DNA from: Microvelia longipes
Taxonomy: Eukaryota; Arthropoda; Insecta; Hemiptera; Veliidae
Direction: 5' to 3'
Assembly (NCBI GenBank): GCA_018340805.1
Contig: JACMZG010001913.1
Coordinates: 8,741,570 to 8,805,569, forward strand
Length of the DNA stretch: 64,000 nt
A program made the translations under genes and the position numbers. Below, piece by piece: positions 1 to 10,911 of this stretch; the first letter of the stretch is position 1, and every line of letters begins with the position of its first letter. The notes under the pieces were generated by a model. That model was given only the letters and a program-made list of their open reading frames with translations, made no database searches and had not been told where the DNA came from.

Positions 1-77
1 TTTTAAAGCGCACTAAGTGTTCTCAAAGAACACTAAGCGTACTTAAAATTGACGATGAATACCCAAGTACATAGAGC

Positions 78-785
78 GAAACAGGGATGAAACCGGAATT
101 ATACGTTTTAGATATTTTAAAGGTGTCCTGAGTGGTGTTTACGAAGTTGTCTGTATGTGTGTGTGTGTGTGTGTTTGTTATCATCGTTGCTCCTAGTGTA
201 TTCATGCGAGAGAGTTGAAACTTTGTACAAAAATCAGTCTAGCGCTATAGTTCTGCTGTTGGGAAAATATTTTTTTCGAAAAATCATTAAAAATTGGAAA
301 ATTGGTAGGGATCTGATTGAGAATTGGCACGTACGTTGTCATGTATAAGAGTAATATATTTGCTAAGTTTCATCTTATTATCAGCATAATTTTAAGTTTA
401 ATTTAATGACTTGTGTACGTTTTTTAAAAAATTGTAAAAAATGATTCAATAGAGTTTAAATTTAGTGTAAGTGTATACATTTACTTAATAAATAAATAAA
501 CTTAGTTTTGTTTTAATGCGACAAGTATATCTATAATTTTTGTTGGTTCATAAAAATTAAGCAGCATTGGGTGTGGTTAGTGCTGTATGGGTGACCCCTG
601 AGAATGATATGGATGCATTTACTATCTGAGGACGAGCAAAGTGAGTCCAAATTCATGGTGCATTATAAATTTTGAGAATTGTATATTTTGAGGACGAGCG
701 AAGCGGAGTCCGAAGCAGGGAGGATGAGCGTAGCGAATCCGATGTGATGAGAAAAAGTTCCGAGGTTCCCTTTATCCGATTTTTG
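78..785 (+). mobile_element. Composite 5S-derived element, copy A
   Basis: First of about seven copies of one repeat family. The 5' head (78-480) matches the heads at 50265, 51975 and 17830: GAAACNGGGATGAAACCGG, then a GT-rich stretch, then a GAGAGTTGAAAC...GTACAAAAATCAGTCTA block. A 5S-rRNA-like module follows at about 510-606, then three short hairpins (630-648, 692-711, 722-740), then an oligo-T end near 785 after CCGAT. This copy is aged: hairpin 1 has AAA in its loop and hairpin 2 has gained one G. No protein is encoded. It is most simply a Pol III-driven non-autonomous retroelement, although the head upstream of the promoter is unusual for that. Confidence 0.7.
510..606 (+). promoter_or_regulatory. 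5S rRNA-like internal promoter module, copy A
   Basis: AAATTAAGCAGC, then GGTTAGTGCTGTATGGGTGACC and CTGAGAAT occur in the order and spacing of box A, the intermediate element and box C of arthropod 5S rRNA (AAATTAAGCAGC, GGTTAGTACTT, GATGGGGGACCGC). The resemblance weakens upstream, so only the internal control region is well kept. Known role of this region in real 5S genes: binding of TFIIIA and recruitment of Pol III. Activity here is inferred. Confidence 0.7.
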
Positions 786-901
786 TGTTTTATATCTAAA
801 GTTAATTAAAATCATCAAAACTTTCTTGTATTTAATTCGCCGTGCTTTTTGTTTGCTTTTAATTTCTGAGCAATTTCGAGCGATTTAGTCTAATATAAAA
901 C

Positions 902-1139
902 AAATAAATATTATGAAGATTTAGGTCTTCCGGTGGTGACCGCGTCAATGTAGATGGAGAATCCGACGTTGTTTCTATCCATGATGTCCTATATCCCTGA
1001 AGATGCTTCCCACAGTGGAAACGAAACGTCAGATTCTTCATCAACATTGATGAAGAATGGTCTTCCGGTCACCACCGGAAGACCTTAATCTTCTTGACAA
1101 TAACCGTGGAAGCCTGCGCAGTTTATTAAATAAATATTA
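902..1139. mobile_element. Foldback element FB1 with 12-bp target duplication
   Basis: The 214-bp body (914-1127) is bounded by AAATAAATATTA at 902-913 and 1128-1139, an exact 12-bp direct repeat. The body is an inverted repeat: AGGTCTTCCGGTGGTGACC near the left end returns as GGTCACCACCGGAAGACCT near the right end. The right end continues with a unique tail, GACAATAACCGTGGAAGCC then GCGCAGTTTATT. The right arm contains a hammerhead-like core at 993-1034. A 12-bp duplication points to retrotransposition rather than a classical cut-and-paste transposon. Confidence 0.75.
993..1034 (+). other. Hammerhead-ribozyme-like motif in FB1
   Basis: ATCC, CTGAAGA, a short stem-loop, CGAAAC, GTC, AGAT occur in this order. 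They correspond to stem I, the CUGANGA box, stem II, the GAAA box, a two-pair stem III and GUC, then the stem I partner. The stem II equivalent (GCTTCC / GGAAAC) has one mismatch. One extra T lies between the CUGANGA box and stem II, and the first stem I pair is lost here. It may be a decayed or dimer-dependent ribozyme, or only a structural resemblance. Confidence 0.4.
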
Positions 1140-2110
1140 GACAAATAGATAGTGATAAAGAATTGTTTTTCAAATTTTAAAAAATTAGGGATCAGCACGG
1201 TGTAGCGGTAGAATGGCTGTTTTCCTCTATATTTTAATTTCCTCAAGTCATATATATAGAAGATATAGAAATGATATACAAGAAGGATTTGAAAAATCCC
1301 AATGACTTATGATTTTACTGCGGAATTGGAAATTATTTTCTCTAGCTTTTATTAAAATATTTTATAACATTTTCTACTTGGGTAGCTAAAAGTCATTTTG
1401 TCCGGAGTATTTATTTACTTACAAACATGCTTTTAGACGATTTAATTTCCTAAAGTCGTGTAAATGGAAACTTTATAAACAATACGTTCCTCGACTGAAG
1501 AAAATTTTGATAGATTTTTGTTTAACAACGTATGGGAATAGTGGAAATTGTTGAATCACTTGGTTGTATGTTTTATACTATTAGAAATTTTCTCCTGTAA
1601 ATTTATTAGGGTCAGCTTGTGGGACTTAAAGTGTTTATTTCGGATTTATATCCGACTGTCATTAAATAAAGATTTTAGAAATAATGAATATGTATAGGGA
1701 TTCAGGTTAAACCGCATCGAGTTTCCTTTGATGACTTTCACTCACGAGTGCTTTCCTCTTTCCAAATTGGGAAAATCAAAGGAAATTGCTAAGAATTTCC
1801 TTCTTAATACCTTGGCATAAATGTCAAATGCGGTTAACGTGAATTTCAAGTACACCAAATATTTGCATTAGCTTGCTCACTAAAAGTAAATTAATTTTTA
1901 ACTTTATACTGTATTTTGTATGTGAAGGATCTTGAACTAGTTTTGAATTTTAAAGTTTGTTTTTATAAAACCTCAAGAAAAGCTTGACATAACTGTCTTA
2001 TCAGTAATAATAATTGATAAAAAGAACTTAAAATGTCTAATTAACAATATATTTGTATTTAAACTAAATAAAAATATAAAAAGTAAATCACTTTTTCTTT
2101 ATACCTGTTT
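1140..2110. other. AT-rich spacer, no gene seen
   Basis: No credible coding or RNA gene. A weak tRNA A-box-like string (GGTGTAGCGGTAGAATGG) at 1198-1217 may be a SINE remnant. A loose inverted repeat GTTAAACCGCAT / ATGCGGTTAAC spans about 1705-1838 and encloses TTTCCTTTGAT / ATCAAAGGAAA, consistent with a small old MITE. Confidence 0.4.
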
Positions 2111-2114
2111 ATAT

Positions 2115-2118
2115 ATAT

Positions 2119-2188
<70 letters not shown>

Positions 2189-2205
2189 ATATATATATAT
2201 ATATT
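2115..2205. repeat. (TA)n microsatellite
   Basis: Nearly pure TA dinucleotide tract with a few interrupting T or A. It is followed directly by the short repeat at 2206-2370, the same order as at 29187 and 62821. Confidence 0.95.
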
Positions 2206-2370
2206 TTGTTATTTTTATGTATGTTGGTATGCACGATAGTGTTGTTCCTAGACGTTTCTATGGGACACGAAAACTTTCGAACGCTTTCTCGAAACTTTGT
2301 ACAAAATCAACCTTGCTAATGTCCGGTACCTTGTACGGGACATTACCAAGGGGTCTTGATTTGCCAAGCA
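2206..2370 (+). repeat. (TA)n-flanked dispersed repeat, copy 1
   Basis: GTATGTTGGTATGC..., CTAGACGTTTCTATGGGACACG, AACTTTCGAACGCTTTCT and GAAACTTTGTACAAAATC recur at 29316-29420 and 62913-63000, each time right after a (TA)n tract. The GAAACTTTGTACAAAA part resembles the head of the composite 5S element, suggesting a shared ancestor. An internal imperfect hairpin AATGTCC...GGGACATT lies at 2318-2345. Function unknown. Confidence 0.6.
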
Positions 2371-2565
2371 ATACAAAATATTTTATATTTATTATATTTA
2401 ATAATATTTAAATATTTATGATATATACATAGTATTTGATCATATTGTCAATAATAATTTAACTATTTTATCCTTCTAAAAGTAGGGGTTACTCCCTTGA
2501 CTACTAAAATTAATAATCCTAATAATATAATATAAAACATATAGATAAATAAAATTTATATAAAT

Positions 2566-3800
2566 TTATAGATGAATTGTAAAGAAATCTTTTAAGTCGT
2601 ACATCGGATTTTCTATTAAAATGCATTTAACTTTATTATAAAAAGTCTTAGGGTCAAGATCAGTGAAAGCTAAGGGAAGATGTTTGTAAAGGTTAATACC
2701 AACTTGTTCTATATGGTTCCTTTCTGTCTTATAGAGCCTTAGTTTGTTAGTAGTAAGTTTGGTCTTATGTCTGGTATGGTAGTCATGTACGTCTGTGTGT
2801 CTGTTTAAGTCATCTTTAATGCTGTGGATGTTAGTCAGGTATTGTAAACAAGCTAAAGAGTACATAGTCAGGATCACATTTTCTTTAAAACCTTTCTACA
2901 ACTAACTCTTTGAGATCATTTATAAATGATCCTAATTGCTTTCTTTTGGAATAAAAATATTTGGTTTGCATTAGTGGCATTACACCACACTAATGTACCG
3001 TATGATAGGTGGCTATGGAAATAAGAATAATAAATAGGGTTTAAGGATTCCAATGATAAATCAAGAGAAGCCCTTCTGAGCATATAAATACTTGTTGCTA
3101 ACTTTTTATGATAGTTACCAGTCAGTCAGTATGATAGTCACTTCTAGAGTGTTTAAGTCTTTCACATTATCGCCTGTGATTACATGCGGTAGGATACAAT
3201 GAAATCAGCTGATTTTGTATCAAAACCATAGTTCTGTAACTTTTCTTTTAAAATTACCAAGCATACTAAATCAAAGGCCTTTGATAGGACCTTTTTCCCT
3301 AGATCATAACTACTTAAGCAAGTATTTACGAACTTAGTTATTGAAGAGATGGGTGTTCATGCCTTTTCTATATCCGTGTTGATTTTTACTAAACAAACTA
3401 TTATTTTCAAAGTATTTAACCATTCTATTGCGAATACTGATCTCAATCACTTTAGCTAAAGCAGGTATGAGTGATATAGGTCTGTAATTTGCATAGTCAC
3501 TCTTTTATCCTTTCTTGTATATAGATATGAATCTCGCTATTTTAAGAATATTAAAAAAATTACCTTCCTTAAATGACTTACGCATTTATCAAATGAGTAA
3601 TGGGTTCAGCTAATTCAATAGATAAAAATTTTAAAATTAATTCCAAATGCATCCCTACTTGATAAGTTTTTTTTTTTAAATTATTTAAAATATTATAAAT
3701 TTCTTCAACTGATACCTCAGTCAAAGTGAAAACATATTCAGCTTTAGGAGCAAGATTTAAATAATACTGGAAATTTTTCTCAAAGCGGATTTATGTTGCT
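2566..3800 (-). mobile_element. Decayed non-LTR retrotransposon (LINE) reverse transcriptase
   Basis: Minus-strand translation with several stops and frame changes gives, from high to low coordinates: an N-terminal linker typical of LINE reverse transcriptases (EIYNILNNLKKK...); NYRPISLIPALAKVIE then RNRMVKYFENNSLFSKNQHGYRKG (about 3340-3505), the finger motifs; a collapsed middle with no recognisable YADD; YYSYFHSHLSYGTLVW (about 2980-3040); and an open C-terminal piece of 103 residues (2566-2877) with HDYHTRHKTKL and GINLYKHLP. These are the usual landmarks of Jockey/CR1-like LINEs. No active site remains. Dead copy, clade uncertain. Confidence 0.85.
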
Positions 3801-4380
3801 TACAATGTTATTTACAGAATCTATAAATAGTCAAGGCCTTTTGATTTGCTTTTATGCAAATCAAACGTTTTAATCATCTTTCCAAGACCAGAAATAGGAA
3901 GCTTACAAATATATCTGATATTTACGAAATGTTGACTTCGTAGGAAATTAAATGTAGAAATGGATTATATTCTTATAATAGACAGAAACAAGAAACAAAC
4001 AAAATCTGTTCTTATATTGTCTTATTTCAAATATTTGCTCTCCCACTAGAAATTCTGAAGGGATATTGGATTATGTGGTAGGATATGTGTGTCTGGAAAA
4101 CAAACGTTAATACGATAGGATATTAAATCTGAGGACCGTCTATTTAGTCCAAGAATCAAATTAACTCCTCGGAAAAATAGTTTTAGGGAAGTGTTGAGGG
4201 ATTCAATTTCAAAAATCAATTTCCAAAACTTAATTCGAATTACAGGACCTTTTTACTCTCATGCATCGTAGCAGGAAGTTTGGCGAGGATAAGTGATATT
4301 ACAATTATTAAAAGTAGGAAAAAGTAAAGTCATAATTAATTATTTATTGATAAAATAAATAATTGTGTAAATAAATAAAT
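3801..4380. other. Spacer, no feature recognised
   Basis: AT-rich sequence with no supported gene. The first part may still be the eroded 5' region of the LINE, but I cannot translate it convincingly. Confidence 0.35.
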
Positions 4381-4421
4381 AAAGTATGACTGTCGGGTGC
4401 TCCTATCGACAGTCATACTTT
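4381..4421. repeat. Perfect 15-bp inverted repeat (hairpin)
   Basis: AAAGTATGACTGTCG (4381-4395) and CGACAGTCATACTTT (4407-4421) are perfect reverse complements around an 11-nt loop. The hairpin sits just after an AAATAAATAAAT run. It may be a solo foldback footprint or a transcript hairpin; no coding context. Confidence 0.85.
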
Positions 4422-4776
4422 AACTGAAATCAAGATTGAAGCTTTGTAAAATATATTTTTATATAATAAATGAATATATTTTTTTCATTTTTTATATTCT
4501 TAGAGTTAAATTTAATTTCAGTTTTAGTAGCTAGAAGGGCAATTTTTTCTTGGAGGAGAGCTAATTTCAAACTGGGGGGCTTTAGCTCCCTTAGCCCCCC
4601 CCCTTAGAATCGCCTATGTTATAGGTTTACAGGGATTTCGTTGTTCGTAAAAAGGACTCAAAGGAGAAGTCTCCTTACTAGACTTGAACTCTTGTCATGT
4701 AGTTGTACTCTTATAACTTCTAAAACTTCAAATTACTGATGATGTTCCTTGGGTTCTTACTTTTCCTCCCTCAATA

Positions 4777-4870
4777 AATCCGAAACCGTGATGTCACCGG
4801 AATTATTCGTTTTAAGTGTTTTTAAGTCCCTTTAAGTGGTTTTTACAAAACTGTCCGTCTGTATACGTGT
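4777..4870 (+). mobile_element. Composite-element head fragment
   Basis: AAATCCGAAACCGTGATGTC, then ACCGGAATTATTCG, GTCCCTTTAAGTGGTTTTTAC and TGTCCGTCTGT match the first ~100 bp of the composite 5S element heads at 50265 and 7828. The 5S and hairpin parts are absent, so it is a truncated copy or a solo head. Confidence 0.7.
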
Positions 4871-5640
4871 ATGAAAATATAAATCAAAGAATTTTTCAAA
4901 GAATTTTCATAAAAATTCCGCAAATTTTTAAATATAAAAACTCATTCTAAAATTTCCCTTACACATAAAATAACTATTTTTTAATGTTTAATTATATTTA
5001 ATTTTTTTTAAATTTAGTTTTACTGGAAAATTTGTTTTAAACATTATTATTATTTTTTTATTTGGATTCGAAATAAATAAATATTTATTTCTATTTAGTT
5101 GATACAAGCATAAAAACATATTTTATTATTTATGTGTTAGAGATGAGAAATCTTCATAGGGAGAATTAAATTTAAAATTAAAGTATATTAAAAAAACTGT
5201 GTTGATATTCAAATATTTTAATATACAAGGTTAATAAATAAAATGTTATTAAAGTATGGAATAAGCTTAAGTAAATGAGTGCATAAAAGATTTTTAAAAA
5301 TAAGTAAATTGTTCATGAAAATAAAGAGTAGAAAGATTGTATTATTTAACCTGGTGTGGAAATTATTGTCGAACAAACCGAGTTATAAAGTTAGAAGCCG
5401 AGGTAACAATCATATTCATTTACAGCATTACAGCTATGTATTGCGGGCTATTTCATTTAAGGAAAATGGTAAAGTTGAAATAATAAGGATATGTTATGGA
5501 AATCTAGGATATAAGGTTATGTTATAATATCCTGAAGGAAAATTTTAATATCTAAAGGAACTACTATTTATTCTATACCCAGTAAAAAATATTTTATTTG
5601 CAGTTTAAAAAAAAAAATTACTTCAGGTATATTTCTTACA
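4871..5640. other. AT-rich spacer
   Basis: Very AT-rich. One 82-codon open frame (5279-5527, plus) has no recognisable domain and no splice or promoter context; I do not call it a gene. Confidence 0.4.
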
Positions 5641-6126
5641 GAGCGGAAGAAATAAATAAATGCGTAGATTTGTAATAGAGAGCAAACAAAGTAAATAAAT
5701 GAATTCATGTAACAGGAAGAGTATGAAACAGTATGAAATTTAATAAATTGGTTTTGGAGAAAATATAAAGTAATAAATGAATTTATATAACAGTGATAAA
5801 TAAATAAATTATGAAGTTAAATAAATATATTATAATTAAATTGTCTTATTATGAAGACAATAAGACAGCAATGAAGACAATAACATATGAAGATAAATTA
5901 TGAAAAATAAATTATGAAGATAAATATATTATGAAGACAGTAAATTATGAAGATAAATATATTATGAAGACAGTAAATTATGAAGATAAATAAATTAAAT
6001 AAATATATTATGAAGACAATAAGACAGTAATGAAGACAATAACATATGAAGAAAAATAAATTATGAAGATAAATAAATTAAATAAATATATTATGAAGAC
6101 AATAAGACAATAATGAAGACGATAAA
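5641..6126. repeat. Degenerate ATTATGAAGA-type tandem array
   Basis: Runs of AAATAAATTATGAAGA and TATGAAGACAATAAGACA alternate with variable spacing, best kept at 5830-6126. The array ends exactly where foldback FB3 begins (ATTATGAAGATTTAGG). The unit resembles the element edge, so the array probably grew from it. Confidence 0.6.
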
Positions 6127-6775
6127 TTATGAAGATTTAGGTATTACGGTGTTAAGCGCTTCAATGTAAATGAAGAATCCGATGTTTCCCTTCCACGGGA
6201 GGCATCTTTAGTGACGTGGGACATCATGGATGAAAACATAAAGCTCTGCAAAACTGAACTGTTCAGTTTTGTGAATGACTTCCTACACATGCCTGAAGAT
6301 GACTCCTATGATGGAAGCGAAAAGTCGGATTCTTCATTTAAAACTTATAAATAAATAAATTGATGTTCTGTGGTAAACCCTGGTATAGGGTCATCACAAC
6401 GTCATAATAGCTTAAATACTTCATAGTCATTAAAGAGTTTTACACTTTACAAATTCCTCAATGGTGTAAAACGCATGTTTTAACAGGATCTGTTTTACAT
6501 AACCCTTAACTGCTCTGGTGGAAGGTTGATAATCCCTATATCCAAATGATTAATTAGTCTGACGCCTTGGATGAGGTGATAAGGAATGGCAAATGAGGAA
6601 AGAATACAGCAAATTTAAATTGACGTTTGCTCCGCCCTTTACATCGACGCGGTCACCACCAGAGGACCTATATTGACGTGGTCACCACCAGAGGACCTAT
6701 ATTGACGTGGTCACCACCAGAGGACCTAGATTTCGTGACAATAACCGTGGAAGCCTACCTAGTTTATTAGAAAGA
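6127..6775. mobile_element. Foldback element FB3 (diverged)
   Basis: The left edge TGAAGATTTAGGTATTACGG and an inverted right part are recognisable: GAATCCGATGTTTCCCTTCC answers GGAAGCGAAAAGTCGGATTC at 6314-6333. The right tail (GACAATAACCGTGGAAGCC...AGTTTATT) ends near 6771. A foreign-looking ~300 bp lies between arm and tail. A 29-bp unit is present three times at 6640-6725 (core GGTCACCACCAGAGGACCTA). No clear target duplication. The hammerhead-like core is damaged (GAAAAGTC). Confidence 0.65.
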
Positions 6776-7769
6776 AATTTAATAAATGAGTGAATTCACA
6801 ATAGAGAAAAAATTAATGTATGCATAAATTTAGATGACAGTAAGAAATTAAATAAATTAATAAATGTTAGTGAAAAAATTAAATAATTAAATTCAAAGGC
6901 ATAAGGTATAAATTGAATATAGATATTAGCTAATTAAAAAGTATGAACTTTGAAATTGATGAAAAAACACGTAAAAGAATAAAAATGAAATAATTACGTA
7001 AAAGATAAGAAATAAAGTAAAGCATGTTGAATAAATAATGAAAATTATAAAAAAATATTTAAATTTAGGTACAGAAAATAAGTGAGAGTAGGAATGAGGA
7101 AAAGTATATATGTCAATCAGGAAAGTACTTTGTATTGAGGAACCATAAAAATTATTTGTTCGGGTTGCACATTTTTTATTCTTTATATACACTCTGTGTA
7201 GAATAAAATTGCATATATAAAACGACACCGACTCTATTTATTGAAATATGCAAAGCATATGCAAATTTCATAAACCTTGCAAATTAAATAAATAAATGAA
7301 GAAGGACAATATTAATTATTTAAAGAGAAATTTTATTTATTCTATTTTCTTTTTAGAAAAAAAAAAACAGTGCAGCCAATTGATTTTTTTTAGGGCGGAA
7401 AAAAATATGAAAATATCATCAATTTCTATGCTGTGAAAGTTTGAGATAAAAAAGTGTAAATATCTTTTGAAACAAAAAATTAATGTAAAATATATTCAGA
7501 TTGTATTTTTTGTGGAAAATGTTTATTTATTTTTCGTATAAAAGGGAAAAATAAAAGGGGGGGGGGTGCTCTTTCGACTCTGTGTTTACTGCGGGAATGT
7601 TATTGAATTAATTTTTAACAACAAATTTAAATTAAAATTAAAAGATTTAATTATTATTGTAAGACAATATAGCAGTAATAGGTGAATACTTGCTTATAGA
7701 CCGGATTAATAGCGGCTTTATGGAAGTTGTCTTGTTTGTTGTTTGAAAGGGCAATTTTTTACTTCTTTC
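6776..7769. other. AT-rich spacer
   Basis: Low-complexity AT-rich sequence with A and T runs and one G run (7557-7567). Nothing else recognised. The minus-strand open frame here is an AT-composition artefact. Confidence 0.4.
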
Positions 7770-7965
7770 TCATTTATAGGTTAATAGGTAGGTATTACGG
7801 AAAAATATTGTATTTGCGAGAAATCCGAAACCGGGATGTCACCGGTATAATCTGTTTTATGTGTTTTTAAGACCTCCTAAGTGGTTTTTTCAAAGTTGTC
7901 TGTCTGTGTGTGGGTTTTTATTATCATAGTTGCTTCCAGTGAATTTTTGCTTAACTCTCTTTTGC
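7770..7965 (+). mobile_element. Composite-element head fragment
   Basis: TTATAGGTTAATAGGTAGG..., GAGAAATCCGAAACCGGGAT, GTCACCGGTATAATCTG, ACCTCCTAAGTGGTTTTTTC and TGTCTGTCTGTGTG match the head of the 5S composite element, including the short stretch 5' of CCGAAACCGG seen at 50230 and 51915. It stops before the 5S module. Confidence 0.7.
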
Positions 7966-8656
7966 AGGAACGAAATTTTTTGCTTAAGTTTCCTGTATAC
8001 GCTTTATAACCTGAGCAGTAGCGTCTAAACTTCTTATATATTTTTAGAATTTCCTAAAAAAATGCGCATAATACAATGTACAGAACAGAATTATTCGTAC
8101 TTATTTGAAGCTTATTTTATACTAATGTTTAGCGCGTTGTCTCATTGGAAACTTAGGCAAAAAATGGATTGATGAAAAAAACCACGCATTTCAAAGAAAT
8201 TTTGTTCGGCTTGTGGAACTCCGCGCCAAAATTAACTTATAACAACTTATATCCTGTAAATATGTCGACAAAAATTTATTGCCAGCACCAAGATTCGAAG
8301 TTGAAAACCATGGATGGTTGTATTGACTTCAGACCGGTTTTTATCGATTCAGGACACCCCCCCCCTAAAAAAGAAAGGATACTCTACTGACCGTATTTTA
8401 ACTGTTCCGATGATTTCCCCTGTGTTTTTTACTTCTTGGTCAATTTGAATGGTCGTATCGACTGCAGACCTTTTTCAGGCAGGAAACTGCAAACTCAGCA
8501 AACCCAGTTAATGACGGGTCACCCACCTGGAAGTAGATGCGGTTAAGTATTGAGGTAGATGAGGTTTTTGTGTGGAGATAGATGAGGTTGCGTCTTTTAA
8601 GCTTGTATGACTTTTTTCCTTTCCGGTTATGATGATAACCGTTTAGGTTAAAATCC
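7966..8656. other. Spacer with unassigned open frames
   Basis: Two 72-73 codon frames (8169-8390 plus, 8440-8658 minus) have no recognisable domain. A box C-like string on the minus strand (AGGTGGGTGACCCG, about 8514-8527) is not accompanied by box A. Confidence 0.3.
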
Positions 8657-9006
8657 AAGTATGTTTTATTTAAATGAATGTTTTCGTATTGACCAACTCA
8701 CTCTAACATGTTTTATTTAAATGTTTTCGTATTTACAAACTCACTCTAACATGTTTTATTTAAATGTTTTCGTACTTACAAACTCACTCTAACATGTTTT
8801 ATTTAAATGTTTTCGTATTTACAAACTCACTCTAACATGTTTTATTTAAATGTTTTCGTATTTACAAACTCACTCTAACATGTTTTATTTAAATGTTTTC
8901 GTATTTACAAACTCACTCTAACATGTTTTATTTAAATGTTTCCGTATTGACTAACTCATTCTAACATGTTTTATTTAAACGTTTTCGTATTTACAAACTC
9001 ACTTTA
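8657..9006. repeat. 43-bp minisatellite, about 8 units
   Basis: The unit is TAACATGTTTTATTTAAATG plus TTTTCGTATTTACAAACTCA plus CTC. The middle units are almost identical; the first and last drift (GACCAACTCA, GACTAACTCATT). Head-to-tail with no unique spacers, so not a CRISPR-like array. Confidence 0.95.
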
Positions 9007-9240
9007 ACTCACTAATGTACTTGCACTGATTCCCTTTGATAAATGTATTCTTTGTAAGATAATAATTATGATGACGACTGTTTTATCCGTTGTTTGTATA
9101 TTATCACCATAGCAACTTTTGAATAGATATTTTATAGTTAAAAGGTCAATAATATAGAATGTATATTACAAGTTGTTAGTTTTCTAATACTACTAAATTA
9201 ATGATATATTAATGACCATGCCCACTATGTACTGGTAGTA
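9007..9240. other. Spacer, nothing recognised
   Basis: Short AT-rich stretch between the minisatellite and the SINE. Confidence 0.3.
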
Positions 9241-9495
9241 GAGTCACCCGTGGTGTAGTGGTTAAGGTACGTGGCTAATACACAGAATGAATGGACTTTA
9301 AACTTCCGAGTTTATTTAGTCATGGGTTCATTCCCAGCACGGGCCTCTGGGATTTTTATGAGAGATAAAAATTCTGCGTATCACGTCCTTCAGAAGGGAC
9401 GTAAAGCCGGCGGTCTCGAGTCTGTGCGTCGTCATGTACTTCCTTACCCTAAATGAAACTGGGCATTGGCAAAATTTAGGACCCTCATAGTAGAT
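9241..9495 (+). mobile_element. tRNA-derived SINE
   Basis: A-box TGGTGTAGTGG (9251-9261) and B-box GGTTCATTCCC (9325-9335) form a Pol III internal promoter. The body that follows, with GGGATTTTTATGAGAGATAA and GGGACGTAAAGCCGGCGGTC, is reminiscent of insect SINE bodies. The A-to-B spacing is longer than in a tRNA, so this is not a tRNA gene. The 61-codon frame through it is incidental. Confidence 0.65.
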
Positions 9496-10900
9496 TCATT
9501 ATAATACTATAGTGTGTCTGCCTTGTAGTTTAAAGTGTAAGGAGGTTTGGTTTAACAGCGAGGGCACGTGCTGTTCCTAGTTTTTTATTAGACAAGTCAG
9601 TGAAAGTATGTATGATTGCTTGAAAAAAACATGAGAGGAACCATAGAAATTCACGGCTCTTCTGTCTAGATTAGATGAAATATACCTACACTTGAAATTA
9701 AGAGGAGTAGAACACTATCTTAGGGAGCTGGCAAAAAGGGCCCAACAACGTGGCCTACTTGCCTGATAGTTACTACCACTCCCCCCCCCCATATTACTAC
9801 ATGTATTGTTAGTATATTGCTCCGATCTCATCCATATCCTCCATTGGCTTTGGTAACGAGTGTTCATATAGCTAAATAATTTAAATTTTCGAAACAATTT
9901 AATTTAACTGAAGTCATATTAATAAGCACTATTTCAATTCGAACCTTTTAAATCCATTTTGAAATCTAATAAAACTGCACCCTATATAACAATATTTCAT
10001 GTGATATCCCGGCAGTAAGGAAGTAAATCAAAAGCGGGACTTGCAGACTTAAACTGCACTAGCGCTGACACTACCTCTGCCTGGTGGAGACAAGTCCAAC
10101 TAATACCTCTACCTAAAACCTTTCTACGTTTAGACTATAAATCTCTATATACAGACACAGATAGTTTATAACTTGAATTATTACAATATGAAGCAATACA
10201 TTATTGTGTCTTTACTTTTTATAAAAGATGCACACTGGGTTATTCAATTTGTTTACTTCTTGTGCTTCATGCCAATTTTCAACAAAAAATAGCACATATG
10301 ACGTTGTTTGGTGTTGTTGCTCATATGGAGGGAGACGAACTGCGGTATTACTAGTGAGCAATTGCATAACATCCATTTAATCAATTTTTCCGAATTTAAC
10401 TTAAACCGGATTAAATTTCCGAATTCAACCGGAACAAATTTAACTTAAAAATTAAAGTTAAATTTAAACTTTTATTAGCAGAAGCAGCTATTTAAAATAT
10501 AATAATATCACATATTTATTGAATTAGCCTTACATAAAAAAGGATGGAATATGTCATTACACAAAAAAATGAAATATGAAATAATAAACAAATATAATAT
10601 AATAAATAACACAGTAAAAAATGTATTTTAATTTTAGACTGGGCAAATACACATTGTTTTAATAAATTTATAGAAGTTTTAATAAAAACTCATTTAATGA
10701 ATAGTAAGTACTTGAAATAAAAAAAAATTATCTTTTTCCATGAAATGTATTAGATTGTTTCATAATTTTCAAGTTCGCTAGCTAAGTGGTTATGACATAT
10801 AATTGCAGTATTAGAAGAAACTGTTTTCAAAAGAAACATCTAGTTTGTATAGCGAATGCAACTGTTCCTTGCATTTAAGTTGTAAATTTATCGCAAAACT
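9496..10900. other. Spacer, no feature recognised
   Basis: AT-rich sequence with a C run at 9780-9790 and homopolymers. I find no gene, no intact repeat and no clear inverted structure. Confidence 0.35.
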
Positions 10901-10911
10901 GAGCTACATAT

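Noticed and set aside
5279..5527. 82-codon frame
   Set aside because: Lys/Ile-rich AT composition, no domain.
8510..8530. Another 5S-like copy on the minus strand (GGTGGGTGACC)
   Set aside because: Only a box C-like word; no box A or hairpins nearby, so likely chance.
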